Shown: in pieces, positions 1-4,192 of the stretch
Layout of the letters: each line of letters starts with the position of its first letter
How positions within the stretch are numbered: position 1 is the first letter of the stretch
From: an uncultured Streptococcus sp.
GTDB lineage: Bacteria > Bacillota > Bacilli > Lactobacillales > Streptococcaceae
Assembly (NCBI GenBank): GCA_902470035.1
Contig: CABREZ010000041.1
Coordinates: forward strand, 1 to 11,572
Direction: 5' to 3'
Length of the DNA: 11,572 bases
Notes under the pieces: model-generated
Seen by the model: the letters and a program-made list of their open reading frames with translations, nothing else
Told to the model about the DNA's origin: nothing
Databases searched by the model: none
Translations under genes and position numbers: made by a program

Positions 1-153
1 ATTCGTTAGAATTCGATTTCGTCGTCCCACCTCCGCACAGTTGAGTAGGGCTATAAAAGCTGATGAAATCAGCGTAGTAGAGCCCACTCAACCACTGCGT
101 CTTGCTCGACAATGCAAAGACAATTGAGAGGCTGGGACTTTTGTCCCAGCCTC
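1..153 (+). repeat. Structured intergenic repeat, copy 1 (left-truncated by window)
   Basis: This copy matches 3149-3301 base for base with no gaps and only four substitutions. About 22 bases of its 5' end, seen in the second copy, would lie off the left edge. It folds into at least two further hairpins. The central one pairs 40-46 with 86-92 and 48-52 with 81-85, and encloses a perfect GCTGAT/ATCAGC stem at 59-64 and 68-73. The 3' one is a perfect 13-bp stem with a TTTT loop at 126-155. There is no coding sense in it. It resembles the small non-coding repeats scattered between streptococcal genes, but I do not recognise it as BOX or RUP. Its right end touches the stop codon of the DUF4956 gene. 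Confidence 0.9.
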
Positions 154-155
154 TC
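126..155. terminator. Perfect 13-bp hairpin at the 3' end of the VTC/DUF4956 operon
   Basis: GAGAGGCTGGGAC at 126-138 and its exact complement at 143-155 flank a TTTT loop. The hairpin is the 3' end of the repeat copy and directly follows the DUF4956 stop codon on the minus strand, so it probably ends that operon. The minus strand has no clean T-run after the stem, so termination may be imperfect. On the plus strand a pyrimidine-rich stretch follows, which could also stop transcripts arriving from the left. Confidence 0.55.
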
Positions 156-838
156 TATAAATTCTTTCTTTTCTTAGCCTTCTTGGTCAAGGATACATCG
201 CAATGATAAATTTCTTCTGTTAGGAGGGTCGTCATGGCAAAATCGTCAACTTCTGGTCTCAGATCTACTTCATATTCCAAGGCAAGCTGTTCCCCATTTT
301 GGCTTGTATTAATCGAGATCAAGTCAACTTCTGTACAATTGCGATCCAGCAAACGACTGATCTTCTCCGCAATCCGTTCTTGATTTTCTACTTGAATCGT
401 CAGGTGACGGCGCCGTTGGTGGTCAGTCTTACTTTGCTTGGTTTCGAGCAAGAGCCAGATAGCTAATAGAAAGGCCGTAAACAAAACTGCCAATAAGAGG
501 TAGCCCGACCCCGCTGCTAAACCAATAATCATGGCTAGGAAAATCGCGATCAATTCTCTCGATCCGCTGGTAGCAGACCTGAAACGAATCAAGCTAAAGG
601 TTCCCGCTACTGCAATCGAGGTTCCCAGACTCCCGTTCACCAGGAAAATCACCAGGGTCATCATGCAGGGAAGCAAGGTGAGACTGACGATAAATTCACG
701 TGTATAGAGGGTACGGTATTTGTAGGTCCAAGACAGGGCCAGCCCGAGCACCAGGCTGACAACTAAGGCCAACATCAGACGCACTGGATCTACAGTTGCC
801 GTAGCATTGTTAAAAATAGAATCAAATAAATTAGACAT
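155..838 (-). CDS. DUF4956 family membrane protein
   Basis: A 227-residue membrane protein of the DUF4956 family, whose function is unknown. Hydrophobic segments lie at about residues 20-38, 49-68, 70-83 and 95-132 (the last long enough for two helices). The motif FSLIRFRS at 81-88, between membrane segments, is the family hallmark. Residues 140-227 form a charged cytoplasmic domain ending in a Lys/Arg-rich tail. The frame is open further upstream to 877, but I chose the ATG at 838. It gives a natural MSNLFDSIF start, has AGGTG upstream, and overlaps the end of the polymerase gene by 8 bases (ATGTCTAA), a typical translational-coupling junction. DUF4956 genes are commonly found next to VTC-domain polymerases in Firmicutes, so a role in anchoring the polymerase or moving its product is reasonable but unproven. 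The stop codon abuts the repeat at 1-155. Confidence 0.85.
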   Translation of the reverse strand: MSNLFDSIFNNATATVDPVRLMLALVVSLVLGLALSWTYKYRTLYTREFIVSLTLLPCMMTLVIFLVNGSLGTSIAVAGTFSLIRFRSATSGSRELIAIFLAMIIGLAAGSGYLLLAVLFTAFLLAIWLLLETKQSKTDHQRRRHLTIQVENQERIAEKISRLLDRNCTEVDLISINTSQNGEQLALEYEVDLRPEVDDFAMTTLLTEEIYHCDVSLTKKAKKRKNL

Positions 839-1610
839 AGGCAGCACCTGTCCTTTCCTGAATTGGCGTTGGTGCATAATCTAAGCCTTGTGACTTATGG
901 TAGGCACAACTGTATTTCGAAAATTTCTGTTTGACCAGTCCGTACTTATCCAGAATGTCCTTCAGCCACTGAGGTTCTTCACCTGGGGCCTTGATTTCCA
1001 TAATGATGGTGTTTTCTTCTAATAAAGGCTCTCCAGCTTTCCCACGAAGGAGACTGACCTGCTGATCACGATAGACTAGGTTTTGATCCAGGGTGACCCG
1101 AATCTTATTGTAAGGATAGCCTTGGATGCTCTTCTTTTCTTTTAAGGACAAACGATCATAATAGATGTACATCTGAGGCTGTAGTCGGTGATCATAGCGC
1201 TGACGCAGAGCTTGGATTTCTTGCACCAAGTCCAAATCCTGAATGGTCTGATCCACTAGTCCATCCGTCATGAGGCGGGTAATAGAGGAGGGGTTAGAGA
1301 CCAAACGGAACTTGTGGCCAATTCCTTCTGCATCCTTTGATTTTACTTCTAGAAAAGCCGGACTATCTACTGTTGGATGCTCTATATAAGTCCGCATCCG
1401 GATCTTTTCACGACGGTTCTGTTTAGCAAGGGCATCTTGGATCACATCGAAGTCTTCGGTATCAAAATAGACATTCGAAATCGTGGAGATGGGATAATCA
1501 TCTTCAACCACATATTTCTTCAAATCTTTCAATAAATCATCCAAGTCTTCTTTATTCACCACATATTTGGTTTCAATCCGCTTGAAGCTTGTCTCTACCG
1601 TTTTTTTCAT
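831..1610 (-). CDS. VTC-domain (polyphosphate polymerase-type) protein
   Basis: A 259-residue soluble protein with the VTC catalytic fold, the domain of yeast Vtc4 that polymerises polyphosphate from ATP inside a basic tunnel. The expected tunnel residues appear in order: Lys15 in ETKY, Arg71 and Arg73 in KIRMRTY, Glu88 and Lys90 in LEVKSK, Lys100 and Arg102 in HKFRL, Arg171 in RVTLDQN, Glu205 and Lys207 in IIMEIKAP, and Lys229, Ser231 and Lys232 in KQKFSKYS. None is visibly missing, so activity is likely. It lacks the SPX and membrane domains of the fungal proteins; the overlapping downstream DUF4956 protein may supply the membrane part. An upstream in-frame start at 1676 is possible, but the ATG at 1610 has a good AAAAGGAG site and begins MKKTVETSFKRIETKY, as in the family. 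The polymer product is inferred from the family, not shown. Confidence 0.88.
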   Translation of the reverse strand: MKKTVETSFKRIETKYVVNKEDLDDLLKDLKKYVVEDDYPISTISNVYFDTEDFDVIQDALAKQNRREKIRMRTYIEHPTVDSPAFLEVKSKDAEGIGHKFRLVSNPSSITRLMTDGLVDQTIQDLDLVQEIQALRQRYDHRLQPQMYIYYDRLSLKEKKSIQGYPYNKIRVTLDQNLVYRDQQVSLLRGKAGEPLLEENTIIMEIKAPGEEPQWLKDILDKYGLVKQKFSKYSCAYHKSQGLDYAPTPIQERTGAAYV

Positions 1611-1711
1611 GTTTTTCTCCTTTTGTTCTATAAAAAGTTGGGCATTTTCTTTATCGCTTTTGTTGCAAAGCCACAAGTCGCTTTACTGGTTCCTTAGTTT
1701 AGTGGCCTTTT

Positions 1712-1728
1712 CTTAAGATTTCATTAAG
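1712..1728 (+). promoter_or_regulatory. CiaR-type direct repeat
   Basis: CTTAAG-N5-ATTAAG matches exactly the published pneumococcal CiaR consensus NTTAAG-N5-WTTAAG. It lies in the divergent intergenic region between the polymerase operon and the lipoprotein gene. A third, weaker unit (TTAAAG at 1735-1740) continues the same 11-bp spacing. I see no convincing -10 at the usual short distance downstream, so it may act on the minus-strand operon or be a chance match in AT-rich DNA. Confidence 0.5.
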
Positions 1729-1749
1729 CCAAACTTAAAGAAAACTAAA

Positions 1750-1788
1750 GTTAAGATTCCTTTCAGAAAAACTTCAGGAAACTTTCAG
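1750..1788 (+). promoter_or_regulatory. Four 11-bp-phased half-sites, probable response-regulator operator
   Basis: TTAAG at 1751 is followed by TTCAG at 1762, 1773 and 1784, each exactly 11 bases after the last. Four hexamers spaced by 5 bases is the layout bound by PhoB/PhoP-type regulators of the OmpR family, with the array placed just upstream of the lipoprotein gene. A possible weak -10 (TTTAGA) follows at 1797-1802. The regulator cannot be named from the window. A phosphate-responsive one would fit the neighbouring polyphosphate gene. Confidence 0.45.
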
Positions 1789-1837
1789 CTAGCAACTTTA
1801 GACTAGGAGCATATCAATGGAACGAGAGGAAAAGCTC

Positions 1838-3091
1838 ATGAAATCAAACAAATGGAAATTCTTACTAACGGGGGCCGCGACCCTCACCTTACTGACAGCT
1901 TGTACCCAAGCGTCATCACAATCAGCTACAACAAGCAATACGCCCCAAACAACTGCTACTTCTACTTCAAATAGTAAAACCGATAGCTCCAACTATTTTA
2001 CAGATAAGGACAAGGACACTTCTTACGATGAAAGTACCGCCTCTACTGTCAAACTGTCTGGATCTTCTGCAAGTGTATCGGGTGACGGCGTAGCTGTTTC
2101 TGGATCCACTGTGACCATCTCGAAGGCCGGAACTTATGTCATCTCTGGTGAATCTAATGGGGTTCAAATCAAGGTCGAAGCAGGTAACTCAGATGATGTT
2201 CATATCGTCTTAAAAGGGGTTACCATGACCAACACCAACGCGCCAATCTCTGCTACGAAAGGAGGACATGTCTACCTGACTCTAGCAGATGGCACGACCA
2301 ATACCTTGTCTGATTCCAGTTCAAACAGTGATGAAGATGCCGATGCGGTCATCTTCTCTAAAGGGGATCTCACCATCAATGGTTCGGGTACGCTCAATAT
2401 TGAAGCCAAGAAGAACAACGGGATCAAGGCCAATGACACTCTCCACATTACAGGCGGAACCTATAAGATTACGGCTGTAGGAGATGCCTTCAACGTCAAT
2501 GATGAGCTCAATATCACCGATACGACGATGACCATCGATGCAGATGAAGATGCGGTCAAGGTGGATAACGATGAAGATACATCTATCGGAACCATGTATC
2601 TGTCTGACAATACCATGACCATCTCAGCTGGGGACGATGGTATCCATGCTTCTGGTGATCTGGTCATCGATAGCGGAACCTACAAGGTAAGCGAGTCAGT
2701 CGAAGGTCTCGAAGGAAAATCGATCACCATCAACGGAGGGGATATCACCATCTACGCAACCGATGACGGTGTCAATGCGGCCAAGGCCAATGCCAACCAA
2801 GATGAGATTTTCTTCACCATGAATGGTGGAACCCTCAACGTTGAAGTTGGCCAAGGGGATACCGATCCAATCGACTCTAACGGCAATGTCACTGTGACTG
2901 GAGGAACCATCAATTTAACAGGGCAATCCGGCTTTGACTTTGATGGAACGGCTACCTACACTGGCGGGGATATCTATATCAACGGTGAAAAACAAACGGA
3001 AATTGTCAATTCCATGCCTGGAGGCGGTGGGGCTCCCGGCGGTGGCGGACCTCAAGGCGGTGGACGACCTGGTGGGCCTGGCGGACGCTAA
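1838..3091 (+). CDS. Beta-helix carbohydrate-binding lipoprotein (DUF4353/Cthe_2159-like)
   Basis: A 417-residue exported lipoprotein. Residues 1-21 form a signal peptide (KSNKWK, then a hydrophobic core) ending in the lipobox LTAC with the lipidated cysteine at 22. A Ser/Thr/Gln-rich linker follows to about residue 60. From about 70 to 385 there are repeated short strands with GGxxxI, TINGSG, DDGI and DEDAV motifs, typical of a right-handed beta-helix with acidic turns, as in the Cthe_2159-like carbohydrate-binding family (DUF4353). The acidic turns could hold calcium. The last 27 residues are a Gly/Pro-rich tail (PGGGG repeats). Two starts have good ribosome sites: 1817 (AGGAG) and 1838 (AGAGGA). 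I chose 1838 because the earlier one adds an acidic MEREEKL stretch before the signal peptide. It is divergent from the polymerase operon and probably works with it at the cell surface. Its ligand is unknown. Confidence 0.85.
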   Translation: MKSNKWKFLLTGAATLTLLTACTQASSQSATTSNTPQTTATSTSNSKTDSSNYFTDKDKDTSYDESTASTVKLSGSSASVSGDGVAVSGSTVTISKAGTYVISGESNGVQIKVEAGNSDDVHIVLKGVTMTNTNAPISATKGGHVYLTLADGTTNTLSDSSSNSDEDADAVIFSKGDLTINGSGTLNIEAKKNNGIKANDTLHITGGTYKITAVGDAFNVNDELNITDTTMTIDADEDAVKVDNDEDTSIGTMYLSDNTMTISAGDDGIHASGDLVIDSGTYKVSESVEGLEGKSITINGGDITIYATDDGVNAAKANANQDEIFFTMNGGTLNVEVGQGDTDPIDSNGNVTVTGGTINLTGQSGFDFDGTATYTGGDIYINGEKQTEIVNSMPGGGGAPGGGGPQGGGRPGGPGGR

Positions 3092-3126
3092 GCCCTTCTT
3101 TCAAGGCAACTAACTGAAGCACACAA

Positions 3127-3301
3127 GAGAGTGGGACAGAAATCGGTAATTCGTTAGAATTCGATTTCGTCGTCCCACCTCCGCACAGTTGAGTAGGGCT
3201 GTAAAAGCTGATGAAATCAGCGTAGTAGAGCCCACTCAACCACTGCGTCTTGCTCGATAATTCAAAGACAATTGAGAGGCTAGGACTTTTGTCCCAGCCT
3301 C
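3127..3301 (+). repeat. Structured intergenic repeat, copy 2 (complete)
   Basis: A complete 175-bp copy in the same orientation as the one at the left edge. It has three hairpins. The 5' one spans 3131-3178, with GTGGGAC pairing GTCCCAC, GAAATCG pairing CGATTTC, and AATTC pairing GAATT around a GTTA loop. The central cruciform spans 3188-3240. The 3' one is at 3274-3301, where G to A at 3282 creates one mismatch not present in copy 1. The ends are imperfect inverted repeats (GAGAGTGGGAC against GAGAGGCTGGGAC), giving it a MITE-like shape. I see no obvious target-site duplication and no coding content. It fills most of the gap after the beta-helix lipoprotein gene. Confidence 0.9.
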
Positions 3302-3336
3302 CTCGCTTCAAATGAAATCACAAGGAGCTGACCCCT

Positions 3337-3392
3337 ACAGGAGAGAAAGCTTGTATGAATACCTACTTCGTACAAGCTCTCTCCTGTTTTTT
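3337..3392 (+). terminator. Strong rho-independent terminator
   Basis: ACAGGAGAG at 3337-3345 pairs with CTCTCCTGT at 3379-3387, and AGCTTGTA at 3348-3355 pairs with TACAAGCT at 3371-3378. Only two unpaired A's interrupt this 17-bp stem, which has a 15-base loop and is followed by six T's. It points in the plus direction, but the nearest upstream plus-strand gene ends about 245 bases earlier with the repeat element in between. It may be that gene's displaced terminator, or the end of a small untranslated transcript. Confidence 0.85.
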
Positions 3393-3409
3393 CGTGCTTT
3401 CCAAGCTTT

Positions 3410-3422
3410 TATAGTGTACAAT
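3410..3422 (+). promoter_or_regulatory. Candidate -10 region for the lipoprotein gene
   Basis: Two overlapping candidates, TATAGT at 3410-3415 and TACAAT at 3417-3422, lie 36-50 bases before the start codon and just after the terminator. I find no good -35. This is the only promoter-like sequence between the terminator and the gene. Confidence 0.4.
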
Positions 3423-3458
3423 AAAGTAATAGCGCTCTATGATTAGAAAGGGATTTAT

Positions 3459-4127
3459 ATGATGTCTAAAAAAATCACTCTCCTTGCAACGCTCTTTTTG
3501 AGTCTTTTCTTCTTGACAGCCTGTATGTCTGATTTTCAATCACATTTCAAACCGGAAGAAACGAGCTCTCGTGCCTCTTCTAAAAAACAAGAGAAAAGTG
3601 AAAAAGAAGCCTCATCGTCTAAAAAATCATCTAAAGCTAGCTCTTCCAACAAAGAAAAGAAAGAGTCTCAGACGGAAACCAGCTCTAGCAAAAAAATGGA
3701 GGAGCTCCCTGCCAATGCTAGCGAAGCTCCAACAGACAAGATCTATGCAACAGGCGATTCTGTCGTTTACTATAGAAAAGATGGTGATACATTAGAAGCC
3801 GCAACACCGGATTACGAAGGCTATACTAAAGAACTTGTGCAAAAAATTCTTGGGGAACCTGAAGATGTCCTTAGCGATCCAAAGTATCTGGTCGAAACCT
3901 TCTCAGAAAAGGAACGGGAAAACCTCGTGAAACTCTATCAAGAGGGACACTTAACAGATGAACAGCTTCGTGCTTTTTGGGCTGGTGCGATCGATATCGC
4001 TCAAGCCAGTCGGTTCGGTCAAACGTACACGGTTTATATCTACAAACAGGGCCAAGTACAGCTGGTCTTCAAAGAAGATAACCTTATCTACATCACTCCA
4101 GATCCAGAAGTGCTTTATTTTAACTAA
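3459..4127 (+). CDS. Putative lipoprotein with Ser/Lys/Glu-rich linker (possibly DUF4947-like)
   Basis: A secreted lipoprotein of 221-222 residues. The signal peptide (MMSKKITLLA, then a hydrophobic core) ends in the lipobox LTAC, with the lipidated cysteine at residue 22. Residues 26 to about 85 are low-complexity Ser, Lys and Glu, a flexible spacer that would hold the C-terminal domain off the membrane or through the wall. Residues 90-222 form a compact domain with alternating strands and helices (KIYATGDSVVYY, YTKELVQKILGEPEDV, YTVYIYKQGQVQLVF). I recall this style of domain in streptococcal lipoproteins of unknown function grouped as DUF4947, but cannot confirm it here. There are two tandem ATGs; AAAGGGA at 3447-3453 sits 5 bases from the first and 8 from the second, so the second (3462) may be the true start. 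It has its own terminator and no partner gene. Confidence 0.8.
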   Translation: MMSKKITLLATLFLSLFFLTACMSDFQSHFKPEETSSRASSKKQEKSEKEASSSKKSSKASSSNKEKKESQTETSSSKKMEELPANASEAPTDKIYATGDSVVYYRKDGDTLEAATPDYEGYTKELVQKILGEPEDVLSDPKYLVETFSEKERENLVKLYQEGHLTDEQLRAFWAGAIDIAQASRFGQTYTVYIYKQGQVQLVFKEDNLIYITPDPEVLYFN

Positions 4128-4130
4128 GAA

Positions 4131-4162
4131 AAATCCCCTTTCTCTTCAGAGAAGGGGGATTT
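4131..4162. terminator. Bidirectional terminator between convergent genes
   Basis: AAATCCCC at 4131-4138 pairs with GGGGATTT at 4155-4162. The stem continues through TTCTC/GAGAA to a TTCA loop. T-rich sequence follows on both strands, so it can end the lipoprotein gene on the plus strand and the Pip-like gene on the minus strand. Confidence 0.88.
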
Positions 4163-4192
4163 GTTTCACATGAAACTATGGATAGAGGAAGT

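Noticed and set aside
1..153. BOX or RUP element
   Set aside because: The sequence does not contain the boxA/boxC or RUP end sequences that I know. I left it as an unnamed structured repeat.
1798..1992. Minus-strand 64-codon frame antisense to the beta-helix lipoprotein signal region
   Set aside because: The plus-strand gene has a clear signal peptide, lipobox and ribosome site. The antisense frame has none.
3006..3311. Minus-strand 101-codon reading frame across the repeat copy
   Set aside because: It runs through the non-coding repeat hairpins and antisense into the lipoprotein gene's glycine-rich tail. It has no ribosome site or recognisable domain.
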